Shown: piece by piece, positions 26,322 to 34,019 of the stretch
How the letters are laid out: the number at the start of each line of letters is the position of its first letter
Position numbering within the stretch: the stretch's first letter is position 1
Assembly (NCBI GenBank): GCA_964581895.1
Contig: CAZOPR010000004.1
Coordinates: 259,527-323,526 of the forward strand
Length of the DNA stretch: 64,000 nucleotides
Reading direction: 5' to 3'
DNA from: Exilispira sp964581895
GTDB taxonomy: Bacteria; Spirochaetota; JAAYUW01
Made by a program: the position numbers and the translations under genes
Notes under the pieces: generated by a model
The model's database searches: none
Told to the model about the DNA's origin: nothing
What the model saw: only the letters and a program-made list of their open reading frames with translations

Positions 26322-27083
26322 TTATTTTTTTATGATTTTATATTCTTTCAAAAAAATATTTCTTATATTATAAAAAGATCTTGTTCTTATATGTGGAAAA
26401 TCTGCTCTAAGATGTATCTCCGCCTTATTGCCGAACATAACCGCAATAAACTGTAAAAAAGGATTATTTATTTCGGCCTTATAGACTTCTTCATTTATAA
26501 TTTCTGTTTTTAAATCATAGCTGTCGCTTTTTACATATCTAAAGATAAAAGGTGCCTGATAAGCATTAGGTACTATTAAACCTCCAGTAGATAAATTTTT
26601 TAAAACATCTGTATTTATAAAAATTATAAGTTCACCTAATGTTACAGAATCTCCAGTAACTTCAGATAGGCTAAATGTTTTTGTCTTAGAATTTTTTAAG
26701 TTATTATATACTATTGTACCATTTTCATAATTGTAGATAAATCTTTCAAGACAATCAGCATTTTCAATTTCAGAAACCCATTTTGTTTCCATTACTAAAG
26801 GTCGGAAATATTTATCAGTTGAGATGGTGTAGTATCCATAACCATATTCACCAGAGCAATTTTCTTCTATATATAAAGTATCATTGAAAAAGTATTTAAT
26901 AGTTTCAATAGCACTTTTCCCTTTTCCTGTTACATCGTAAATTGTTTCAATATATTTTAGTTGTTTCATATCTTCAATATTTAAAAACTTAGAATAATTA
27001 TTGTAGACGCCCTGAAAAGAAAGAAAAACTAATAATACAATTATAACTAAAAAAAGAATTTTTTTATTCAATCCAATAAACAT
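26322..27083 (-). CDS. Membrane-anchored or exported protein of unknown function
   Basis: A 253-residue protein with a basic N-terminus and one hydrophobic segment (about residues 8-26), probably an uncleaved anchor or signal peptide without a lipobox. The remainder is beta-rich (DTLYIEENCSGEYGYGYYTI, TGDSVTLGELIIFIN, DLKTEIINEEVYKAEI). Overall it looks like extracytoplasmic beta-sandwich or barrel proteins of the DUF3108 kind, but no motif confirms this. Two Cys residues (in EENCSG and NADCLE) could form a disulfide. It lies alone between two AT-rich gaps, with no informative neighbour. Confidence 0.6.
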   Translation of the reverse strand: MFIGLNKKILFLVIIVLLVFLSFQGVYNNYSKFLNIEDMKQLKYIETIYDVTGKGKSAIETIKYFFNDTLYIEENCSGEYGYGYYTISTDKYFRPLVMETKWVSEIENADCLERFIYNYENGTIVYNNLKNSKTKTFSLSEVTGDSVTLGELIIFINTDVLKNLSTGGLIVPNAYQAPFIFRYVKSDSYDLKTEIINEEVYKAEINNPFLQFIAVMFGNKAEIHLRADFPHIRTRSFYNIRNIFLKEYKIIKK

Positions 27084-27282
27084 AACTTTCCTTTACAAAT
27101 ATTTTATCAACCTACTAAGTCTAATATAAAAAATTAATTATTCAATTTATTATTTAGATAAATTTTTAGATTAAATAATTTATTAAAACAATAGAATTCC
27201 TTTAACTAAATAATTTTTCAAAGCAAAGAAATTTATTAAAAAAATTATTAAATTGTTTAATTTTCAATTAAATAAGATTCAA

Positions 27283-27951
27283 TTAAATTGGGCTGAAAAT
27301 TGTGTCTTTATCGTAGTAGTCAAAATTCTCAATTTTTTTCAATTTATTTACTATAAGATAAGTAATTGGAGTAAATAAGACTTCAATCCCAACTTTAAAT
27401 ATATAATTTGAAATAATTACATTTTTTAAAGTATACCATGGCATTGTGAAAGAAAAAGCTATTGAAACAAAAAGGATTGTATCTACAAATTCCCCGACTA
27501 TTGTTGAACCAATGGTTCTAGTCCATAAATGTTTGCCTTTTGTTTTTACTTTCATTATTGCTAATATTACAGAGTTTGAATATTCACCGCTAAAATAAGC
27601 AATAAGGCTTGCGATAACAATTCTTGGGGTTTGACCCAAAATTACTACAAATGCTTGCTGATTTTCCCAACCAGGAGCAGGTTTTAAAAAAGCCACAATA
27701 GCAAAAATAGCTGACATAAGCCCAGCTGAGAAAAAACCTAACCAAATTACTTTTCTTGAACGCTTAAAACCATAGATTTCTGTCAGAATATCACCAAAGA
27801 TGTAAGATAATGGGAAAAGCAATGTCCCTCCATCAAATTCAAATAACCAAATTTTCACAATTTTACTTGAGGCAACATTTGAAATCAATAAAACAGCAAC
27901 AAATAAAGCAGCAATCGTATCAAGGTGCTTGAAGTTTTTCCTTTCTTCCAT
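27283..27951 (-). CDS. yhhQ: Queuosine precursor transporter (YhhQ/VUT family)
   Basis: A 222-residue, six-helix membrane protein that imports queuine or a queuosine precursor used in tRNA wobble modification. Characteristic stretches are SNVASSKIVKIW, FPLSYIFGDILTEIYGFKRSRKVIW, LKPAPGWENQQAF, TPRIVIASLIAYFSGEYSNS, and TIGSTIVGEFVDTILFVSIAF. The gap upstream holds two copies of TTAACAACTATTT about 43 bases apart. I found no preQ1 riboswitch there by eye. It is monocistronic. The family assignment is firm; the exact ligand (queuine, preQ0 or preQ1) is not. Confidence 0.9.
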   Translation of the reverse strand: MEERKNFKHLDTIAALFVAVLLISNVASSKIVKIWLFEFDGGTLLFPLSYIFGDILTEIYGFKRSRKVIWLGFFSAGLMSAIFAIVAFLKPAPGWENQQAFVVILGQTPRIVIASLIAYFSGEYSNSVILAIMKVKTKGKHLWTRTIGSTIVGEFVDTILFVSIAFSFTMPWYTLKNVIISNYIFKVGIEVLFTPITYLIVNKLKKIENFDYYDKDTIFSPI

Positions 27952-28057
27952 ATTGAAATCCTTAAAAATTATATAAATTAAAAATAGTTGTTAATAATAC
28001 TTAATTTTTCAATTTTAATATGCTAATAAATAGTTGTTAAAATAACACAAAGATTTT

Positions 28058-29203
28058 TCATCTTAATATAGGTAAAATGAACCAGAAATCTGAACCTTTA
28101 GATGGATAGCTTGTGACTCCAATCTCCCCTTTATGTGCATCTATAATTTTTTTGGCAATGGCAAGGCCAAGACCTGTACTTGATTCATTTTTTGTTGGTC
28201 GAACATTTGTTCTTGAAAAAGGTTTAAAAAGCTTTAGCTGTTCTTTTTGCTCAATTCCAGCACCATTATCTATCACTTCAGTTTTAATATAGTTAACTTC
28301 AGAATTATTGGAAGATAAGATACTGATTTTGATTTCTATTTTACTATTTTCATAGCTATATTTTATTGCGTTACTAATTAGATTATTTATTACTTGAGTC
28401 ATTTTATTGCTATCAAATAAAAATTCTATGGATTCGATTTCAGAATTAAAAAGCAGCCAAATATTTTTTTCAGATGCTATTATCTGTTGAAGATTAACAA
28501 TGCTTTTAACAAAACTTATGTAATCATATTTCATATATTGAAGTTTTATCTCAGATTTTTCGAAACTTGCATAACTTAAAATATCATCTAAAAGTTGTAT
28601 CATATAATTAATTGATTCATCAATAGTGGTAAAAGCATTGGAAATCTTTTCGTTTTTATTTTCTATATGGGAATTTAAATAATCCACATACATCTTTATT
28701 ATAGAAAGAGGATTTCTTATATCATGAGCAGCTATACCTAAAAGCTCATTTCTTTTTTCTGCAAGTTCATAATAGTCGGTAACATCATCAAAAAATAAAA
28801 TAGCGTAATTTTCATTGCTAAGTGAGATTGGTTTGATGGAAAATCTTAAAAATTTTGTAATACTTTTATTGTTAATGTAAAAGTTTCTTTTAAGTAAGAT
28901 ATTATTTGTATTTTTATTTTCATTAATTGCTCTTAATATGCCATTTCTTAAAGGGCAATCTTGGCAAAACTTTGTACAGCCACAATCCAGGTTTGATTCG
29001 ACTTCAAAGGCACAACCAATTCCATTTCCACATAGTTGATTTAAAATACTATCATCTGGTTTTTTAAAAATCATAGATAAAGAATTATTAAAAGCATGAA
29101 TTCTGGCATTTTTATCAACAATCATTATAGCAGTGGGAATAGTATCAAAGATAAGATTTAAAAATTCCGTCGAACTTTTTAGTGTTGTAGTTAAAATACT
29201 CAT
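28058..29203 (-). CDS. Cytosolic PAS histidine kinase with Cys-rich PAS insert
   Basis: A 381-residue sensor kinase without membrane segments. The PAS domain is at about 15-145, the HisKA helix carries His160 (AAHDIRNPLSI), and the ATPase domain has N-box NNLISNAIKYS, DNGAGI and STGLGLAIAKKII. The PAS domain contains six cysteines at 58, 64, 74, 76, 80 and 83, in the order C-x5-C-x9-C-x-C-x3-C-x2-C ending CPLR. A similar pattern is seen in PAS kinases of other anaerobes and could bind a metal or Fe-S centre or sense redox. No response regulator is adjacent. The downstream flagellin array is divergently transcribed, but a link is not shown. Confidence 0.9.
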   Translation of the reverse strand: MSILTTTLKSSTEFLNLIFDTIPTAIMIVDKNARIHAFNNSLSMIFKKPDDSILNQLCGNGIGCAFEVESNLDCGCTKFCQDCPLRNGILRAINENKNTNNILLKRNFYINNKSITKFLRFSIKPISLSNENYAILFFDDVTDYYELAEKRNELLGIAAHDIRNPLSIIKMYVDYLNSHIENKNEKISNAFTTIDESINYMIQLLDDILSYASFEKSEIKLQYMKYDYISFVKSIVNLQQIIASEKNIWLLFNSEIESIEFLFDSNKMTQVINNLISNAIKYSYENSKIEIKISILSSNNSEVNYIKTEVIDNGAGIEQKEQLKLFKPFSRTNVRPTKNESSTGLGLAIAKKIIDAHKGEIGVTSYPSKGSDFWFILPILR

Positions 29204-29310
29204 TTTTTAATCCTGAATAAAACAATTTTTAACTAAACAAAAAATAAAATCATTTTTTTCTTTTGCAAATTTTTTATGAAAATTTATATGAAAATAAAGA
29301 TTAAAAATTT

Positions 29311-29337
29311 TAAAGAATTGACCTAAAATTATCGATA
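29311..29337 (+). promoter_or_regulatory. Candidate sigma-28-type flagellar promoter for the first flagellin
   Basis: TAAAG at 29311 is followed, after about the spacing used by flagellar sigma factor, by ATCGATA (29331-29337). This resembles the GCCGATAA -10 element in five of eight positions. It lies about 140 bases upstream of the flagellin ATG, which leaves room for the structured leader. The match is partial. Confidence 0.35.
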
Positions 29338-29401
29338 TAAAATATAGAAACCATTAAGAGGAGAGAAAAAGAATTATAACTCATCTTAAGTTTCGGAAAA
29401 A

Positions 29402-29457
29402 CTAAAAAACCTTTAATAAAATTTTTAGGTTTTTTAGAACCTCTAAGGAAAGAGGTT
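29402..29457 (+). promoter_or_regulatory. Structured 5' leader of flagellin 1: two consecutive hairpins
   Basis: Two perfect stems lie just upstream of the Shine-Dalgarno AAGGAGG. The first is CTAAAAAACCT (29402-29412) with AGGTTTTTTAG (29427-29437). The second is AACCTCT (29438-29444) with AGAGGTT (29451-29457). They sit in the transcribed leader and could stabilise or regulate the message. Confidence 0.6.
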
Positions 29458-29477
29458 AAAACACTCAAGGAGGATTT

Positions 29478-30332
29478 ATGATAATCAATCACAACATCTC
29501 AAGTCTTTTTGCTTCTAGACAGTTGAAGTTCAATCAACTGAATGTCAACAAAGAAATTCAAAAACTTTCATCCGGAACAAGGATCAATCAGGCAGCTGAT
29601 GATGCTTCTGGTCTTGCTGTATCTGAGAAAATGAGGTCACAAATCCGTGGTCTTCAACAGGCAGCAAGAAATGCAGAAAATGGTATTTCTTTTATTCAAA
29701 CAGCAGAAGGTTATTTGCAGGAAACAACAGATATCTTGCAGAGAATTCGAGAATTAGCTGTTCAAGCTGCAAATGGAATTTATTCTGAAGATGACAGAAT
29801 GCAAATTCAGGTTGAAGTTCTCCAACTTGTAGATGAAATTGACAGAGTGGCTTCACATGCTCAGTTTAATGGTATGAATTTATTAACAGGAAGATTCTCA
29901 ACTCCAACTGCTGGAACTTCTGTGGCTTCAATGTGGTTCCATATCGGAGCTAATATTGACCAGAGAATCAGAGTTTATATTGGTACTATGACTTCTCAAG
30001 GTTTAGGAGTAAGAACAATTACCGGTTCATCTCTTTCAATTTCAAGTGTAGACAAAGCAAATATGACTATAGGGTTGGTTGATAGTGCTTTAACAAGGGT
30101 AGCAAGACAGAGAGCAGATCTTGGTGCTTATCAGGAAAGATTAGAATACCTTACAAAAGGAGTTTTAATTGGCGCTGAAAATATGCAAGCTGCAGAAAGC
30201 AGGATAAGAGACACAGATATGGCTTTAGAGATGTCAAATTTTACTAAAGATCAAATCTTAAGCCAAACTGCAACTGCAATGCTTGCCCAAGCAAATCAGC
30301 AGCCCCAGCTCATTCTTCAATTATTGAGATAA
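29478..30332 (+). CDS. flaB: Flagellin FlaB, copy 1
   Basis: Core filament protein of the periplasmic flagella, 284 residues. The N-terminal D0/D1 helix reads MIINHNISSLFASRQL, followed by KLSSGTRINQAADDASGLAVSEKMRSQIRGL, and the C-terminal helix is ESRIRDTDMALEMSNFTKDQILSQTATAMLAQAN. The short central loop (NLLTGRFSTP, SMWFHIGAN) is typical of spirochaete FlaB rather than external flagellins. AAGGAGG is correctly placed. It is first of three tandem flagellin genes, and codon use is more GC-rich than its neighbours, as expected for a highly expressed gene. I cannot assign which FlaB paralogue of other species it matches. Confidence 0.96.
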   Translation: MIINHNISSLFASRQLKFNQLNVNKEIQKLSSGTRINQAADDASGLAVSEKMRSQIRGLQQAARNAENGISFIQTAEGYLQETTDILQRIRELAVQAANGIYSEDDRMQIQVEVLQLVDEIDRVASHAQFNGMNLLTGRFSTPTAGTSVASMWFHIGANIDQRIRVYIGTMTSQGLGVRTITGSSLSISSVDKANMTIGLVDSALTRVARQRADLGAYQERLEYLTKGVLIGAENMQAAESRIRDTDMALEMSNFTKDQILSQTATAMLAQANQQPQLILQLLR

Positions 30333-30373
30333 GAGATGGCATGGTTTTTGGGAAAGAGGTGGTTAGGTATATA

Positions 30374-30408
30374 TAGATGGAGCACATGAAAAATGTGCTC
30401 CACATCTA
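30374..30408 (+). terminator. Hairpin after flagellin 1, likely transcript end or stabiliser
   Basis: A long stem is formed by TAGAT plus GGAGCACAT (30374-30387) with ATGTGCTCC plus ATCTA (30393-30408). The loop is GAAAA and there is a two-base AC bulge. Only four T follow, so it may be a partial terminator that shields the 3' end of the flagellin 1 message rather than a full stop. Confidence 0.6.
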
Positions 30409-30477
30409 TTTTATAAAAACCAAGATTTTCTTTTTAAAAGTGGTTCCTTAAAAAGGAAATTTCCTCTCCAAAATATT

Positions 30478-30550
30478 AAGTGTAACTAGAAAAGTATATT
30501 ATAAAAATGTATTTTTCTAGTTACACTTTCTGGCACGAGAAGTGTGACTA
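30478..30550 (+). promoter_or_regulatory. Structured leader of flagellin 2 with competing hairpins
   Basis: A 22-bp stem (two G-T pairs) is formed by 30478-30499 and 30507-30528 around a 7-base loop. A third copy of the left arm core, AAGTGTGACTA (30540-30550), can instead pair with 30518-30528 over 11 bp with one G-T pair. The two structures exclude each other. The leader ends 35 bases before the flagellin 2 ATG. Confidence 0.6.
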
Positions 30551-30584
30551 AATTTTTAGGAAGGGTTTATCAAGGAGGGTGGTT

Positions 30585-31448
30585 ATGATAATCAATCACA
30601 ACATCTCGAGTCTTTTTGCCAACAGGCAACTCAAATTTGTAGGACTGGAAATTAACAAAAGCATCGAAAAACTTTCCAGCGGTGAAAGAATAAACAAAGC
30701 TGGAGATGATGCATCTGGTCTTGCAGTATCAGAAAAGATGCGAAGTCAGATTCGCGGCCTTAAACAAGCAGCCAACAACATTCAAAGTGCTATTTCTTTC
30801 TTGCAAACAGCAGAAGGTTATCTAGCAGAAACAACAAACATTTTACAGAGGATGAGAGAACTTGCTATTCAGGCATCAAACGGTATTTATACTGATGATG
30901 ACAGAATGCAGATTCAGGTCGAGTTAAATCAACTGGTAGATGAAGTCGACAGAATTGCATCTCACGCTCAATTTAATGGTTATAATATCCTCACAGGAAA
31001 ATTTGCTGCTGCTTCTCCAGATCAAACTACGCTGACACAGACATTGCTTTTCTTCCATATTGGTCCAAATACAGATCAAAGAAAAGCAGTTTCAATTGGT
31101 ACAATGACAGCAAGAGCTTTAGGTCTATATGCAGCAAATGGAGAGATATTATCAATTTCTTCACCTGATAAAGCTAATCTATCTATTGGTCTTGTTGATA
31201 ACGCTTTGAAAAAAGTTACAACCCAAAGAGCAATGCTAGGGGCATATCAGAATAGATTTGAAATGGCACTTACTGGTGTATCAATAGCTGCAGAAAATAT
31301 GACTGCTGCTGAGTCTCAAATTAGAGATACTGATATGGCATCTGAAATTGTCAACTTAACAAAGAACCAGATTTTAAGTCAAACTGCGACTTCTATGTTA
31401 GCACAGGCAAATAATATGCCAGCATTAGTACTTCGTCTTTTACAATAA
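30585..31448 (+). CDS. flaB: Flagellin FlaB, copy 2
   Basis: Second core flagellin, 287 residues, with the same architecture as copy 1: MIINHNISSLFANRQL, KLSSGERINKAGDDASGLAVS and a C-terminal RDTDMASEIVNLTKNQILSQ. The central region (about residues 142-152) has a small insertion (AAASPDQTTLTQT) relative to copy 1. I use the ATG at 30585, which has AAGGAGGG six bases upstream, rather than an in-frame GTG two codons earlier that overlaps that site. Its leader carries strong alternative hairpins, so its expression may be tuned separately from copies 1 and 3. Confidence 0.95.
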   Translation: MIINHNISSLFANRQLKFVGLEINKSIEKLSSGERINKAGDDASGLAVSEKMRSQIRGLKQAANNIQSAISFLQTAEGYLAETTNILQRMRELAIQASNGIYTDDDRMQIQVELNQLVDEVDRIASHAQFNGYNILTGKFAAASPDQTTLTQTLLFFHIGPNTDQRKAVSIGTMTARALGLYAANGEILSISSPDKANLSIGLVDNALKKVTTQRAMLGAYQNRFEMALTGVSIAAENMTAAESQIRDTDMASEIVNLTKNQILSQTATSMLAQANNMPALVLRLLQ

Positions 31449-31458
31449 TTCTGAGCAG

Positions 31459-31547
31459 CCAGGTTTTCCTTCTTCCTGGGTTCAAGGTCTGGAAGCGTCG
31501 ATCGGCCGCTTAACTTTGAGCCCGGACATCAGACAGGACGCTGATGT
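31459..31547 (+). promoter_or_regulatory. GC-rich structured leader of flagellin 3
   Basis: The 31449-31571 gap is about half G+C, far above the rest of the window. It can form three consecutive stems: CCAGG/CCTGG (31459-31463 with 31475-31479), GGTTCAAGGT/ACTTTGAGCC (31479-31488 with 31513-31522, two G-T pairs) and ACATCAG/CTGATGT (31526-31532 with 31541-31547). The first two share base 31479 and so may compete. A Shine-Dalgarno GGGAGGAGG follows before the ATG. Confidence 0.65.
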
Positions 31548-31571
31548 GAAATTATAGGGAGGAGGCTTTAT

Positions 31572-32384
31572 ATGATTATCAATCACAACATGTCTGCTCA
31601 GTTCGCGAATAGACTATTGAAGTCGCAACTGATGCAACTTGGCAAATCAGTGGAGAAGATTTCATCGGGAGAGAGGATCAATAATGCTGGTGATGATGCC
31701 TCAGGGCTTGCAGTTTCTGAAAAATTACGCTCGCAGATCAGGGGCTTAAGGCAGGTGGAAAAGAATGTCCAGAATGGTATTTCTTTTCTACAAACAGCAG
31801 AAGGTTCACTTCAGGAGGTGCATTCGATACTTCACAGGATAAGAGAACTTGGTATTCAAGCTGCAAATGGAATCTACAGCATGGATGACAGAATGTTGAT
31901 GCAAATTGAAGTTAAGCAATTGGTCGATGAAATCGACAGAATTGCAACAACTACAGAATTTAACAAGTTTAAAATACTTGATGGTTCAATTAATTCTGTC
32001 CGTCTACATGTAGGACCAAATGCAGACCAAGCAATCTATATGAAGTTATCGACAATGACCTCTCGTGCTCTGGGGGTAGCCGATGTTTCCCTTTCAACAC
32101 CTGAATCTGCAAATGTAACAATCAGCAAGGTTGACTCTGCAGTAAATCGACTCTCAAGCCAAAGAGCAGAATTAGGTGCGACACAGAACAGATTAATGCA
32201 CACTTCTGCGTCAGTGGCTCAAGCAGCAGAATCTTTGCAGTCTGCCGAGTCTTTGATAAGAGATACTGATATGTCAACCGAAATTATAGAGTTGACTAAA
32301 AATCAGGTCCTTGTCCAGAGCTCTACAGCTGTTCTGGCGCAGGCAAATCTTGTTCCAAACCTTGTTCTAGAGCTATTAAAATAG
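31572..32384 (+). CDS. flaB: Flagellin FlaB, copy 3
   Basis: Third core flagellin, 270 residues, the shortest and most diverged of the three. Conserved ends are MIINHNMSAQFANRLL, KISSGERINNAGDDASGLAVS and RDTDMSTEIIELTKNQVLVQSS. The central loop is reduced (KILDGSINSVRLHVGPNADQ). Codon use is visibly richer in G and C than elsewhere in the window, and so is its leader. This may mean high expression or a separate history. A strong terminator follows. Different FlaB proteins commonly build different parts of the spirochaete filament core; which role this one has cannot be told. Confidence 0.95.
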   Translation: MIINHNMSAQFANRLLKSQLMQLGKSVEKISSGERINNAGDDASGLAVSEKLRSQIRGLRQVEKNVQNGISFLQTAEGSLQEVHSILHRIRELGIQAANGIYSMDDRMLMQIEVKQLVDEIDRIATTTEFNKFKILDGSINSVRLHVGPNADQAIYMKLSTMTSRALGVADVSLSTPESANVTISKVDSAVNRLSSQRAELGATQNRLMHTSASVAQAAESLQSAESLIRDTDMSTEIIELTKNQVLVQSSTAVLAQANLVPNLVLELLK

Positions 32385-32399
32385 CCGATCACAGGGAGG

Positions 32400-32429
32400 A
32401 CCAGCCCTTTTTTAAGGGCTGGTTTTTTT
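32400..32429 (+). terminator. Rho-independent terminator after flagellin 3
   Basis: A perfect 10-bp stem ACCAGCCCTT / AAGGGCTGGT with a 4-base loop runs into seven T. It closes the flagellin array. Confidence 0.95.
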
Positions 32430-32706
32430 ATTCCATTTTTAAAATCAAAATACTGAAGTGTAAGCTAAATAACAAACTTGATATCATTTTTTTCTTTTTC
32501 ATTATATATAAAATAGCTATATAAACTATCTTTGAAAATATATATACTAGTTTTGAAAGGATATTTTATTTTTATGTCTTGTTTCAAAAAATAAGGGTAA
32601 GATTTCAAAATTTGCTACGCAATAAAAATTTAATTTATTGAAATCTTTAAATACTGATATACTCTTATTTGGTAAAAAAGTATAAATATTTTTGAGGTAT
32701 TAAAAT
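32430..32706. other. AT-rich intergenic region before purA
   Basis: This is most of the 322-base gap between flagellin 3 and purA. I see no gene in it. Apart from the shared CAAAATTTGCTACGCAA element at 32606-32622, I see no clear promoter or structure. The purA start has only a weak ribosome-binding site. Confidence 0.5.
32606..32622. promoter_or_regulatory. Intergenic element shared (inverted) with the flgN upstream region
   Basis: CAAAATTTGCTACGCAA is the exact reverse complement of 7551-7567. The dyad ATTTGC-TAC-GCAATA is imperfect at one position here. It lies about 85 bases before the purA start. Confidence 0.4.
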
Positions 32707-33960
32707 ATGGACCCAAAACCTGGTTATGCAGATGCAATAGTCGGACTTCAATGGGGAGACGAAGGTAAAGCCAAAATAGTGGATCTTTTAAGCTTAAACT
32801 ATGATTATACTATTAGAGTGCAAGGTGGAGCAAATGCTGGACATACAGTTGTGCATAAAGAGAAAAAATTTATTTTTCATCTTATTCCTTCATCAGTACT
32901 AAATGAAAAATCTATATCTATTATTGGAAACGGAGTTGTTTTTGATCCAAAAGTCTTTTTGGAAGAACTTTCTTCTTTAAGAAATTTTGATAAAAATATA
33001 GAAAAAAGAATAGTAATTTCAGATAAAGCAACTTTGGTTTTACCTATCCATAAAAAAATAGATAAAATAAGAGATGAAATACTAAAAATCGGAACTACCA
33101 AAAGAGGAATCGGTCCTGCATATGAATCAAAAGTTGCAAGAGTTGCCATAAAACTTTTTGATCTTGTAGCTGATGATTGGCTAAAAAAGTTAAAACTTTT
33201 GATTCAATATTATGGATATGATCCAGATGGTGAAGAATTTAATGAAAATAAGAACTTTATCTTAAAATATAAACCATATATTTTGCCTTTTATTGATGAT
33301 AGTGAAAGAATGGTTATAAAAGCTCTTCTTAAAAATAAAAAAATTTTATGTGAAGGTGCACAAGGTGCTGCTTTGGATATTGATTTTGGCACATATCCTT
33401 ATGTTACTTCTTCTAATACAATTGTCTCTTCGATATTTTCTGGAGGAGGAATTCCACTGCGAAGTTTAAGAAATGTTTTTGGGTTATTTAAAATATATTG
33501 TACAAGAGTAGGAAATGGTCCTTTTCCCACAGAAATAACAGATGAACTTGCAAATAAGATAAGGGATGATGGAAGAGAATATGGTTCTACAACAGGAAGA
33601 CCAAGAAGAATAGGATGGCTTGATCTTCCAATGATAAAATATTACGCAAGATTAACTGGAACTTCACATTTGATACTAACAAAGGCAGATATCTTTTGTA
33701 ATTTTTCTGAATTTAAAGTCTGTGTTGCTTATCAAAATAATTCCACATTAGAGGTTATTGAAGAATATCCACCAGCAAGCATACATTTGCATACACCTAT
33801 TTATAAAGTATTTAAGGGATTTTCAAGTTTTGATTCAATAGAATTTAAGCAGTTTATTAAATTTGTTGAAGAGTATTTGAATCTACCTATTTATATGGTT
33901 TCAACTGGACCTGAAAAAGATGAATATTTAATCTTAAAACCAGATATTTATGAAATTTAA
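32707..33960 (+). CDS. purA: Adenylosuccinate synthetase
   Basis: First committed step from IMP to AMP (IMP + Asp + GTP). It has 417 residues, the normal length. The P-loop-like GDEGKAKIVDLL carries Ala where most PurA proteins have Gly (GDEGKGK). QGGANAGHTVVH supplies the IMP-site His, and the remaining family motifs GNGVVFDP, TTKRGIGPAYESK, EGAQGAALDIDFGTYPYVTSS and STTGRPRRIGWLDLP are all present. purB lies 3.5 kb away on the other strand, so the two AMP-pathway genes are near each other but not in one operon. Confidence 0.96.
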   Translation: MDPKPGYADAIVGLQWGDEGKAKIVDLLSLNYDYTIRVQGGANAGHTVVHKEKKFIFHLIPSSVLNEKSISIIGNGVVFDPKVFLEELSSLRNFDKNIEKRIVISDKATLVLPIHKKIDKIRDEILKIGTTKRGIGPAYESKVARVAIKLFDLVADDWLKKLKLLIQYYGYDPDGEEFNENKNFILKYKPYILPFIDDSERMVIKALLKNKKILCEGAQGAALDIDFGTYPYVTSSNTIVSSIFSGGGIPLRSLRNVFGLFKIYCTRVGNGPFPTEITDELANKIRDDGREYGSTTGRPRRIGWLDLPMIKYYARLTGTSHLILTKADIFCNFSEFKVCVAYQNNSTLEVIEEYPPASIHLHTPIYKVFKGFSSFDSIEFKQFIKFVEEYLNLPIYMVSTGPEKDEYLILKPDIYEI

Positions 33961-34019
33961 TTTGAAAAAAGCAAAAAAGGAAAATTAAAAGAAATAAATA
34001 ACAAAAAAAAGAAGAAAGA

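Noticed and set aside
27952..28057. preQ1 riboswitch upstream of the queuosine-precursor transporter
   Set aside because: The region lacks the compact C-rich/A-rich pseudoknot pattern of preQ1 aptamers. Only a direct repeat TTAACAACTATTT is seen.
29310..29492. Minus-strand frame in the leader of flagellin 1
   Set aside because: It overlaps the promoter, hairpins and start of the flagellin gene, has no family match and no ribosome-binding site.
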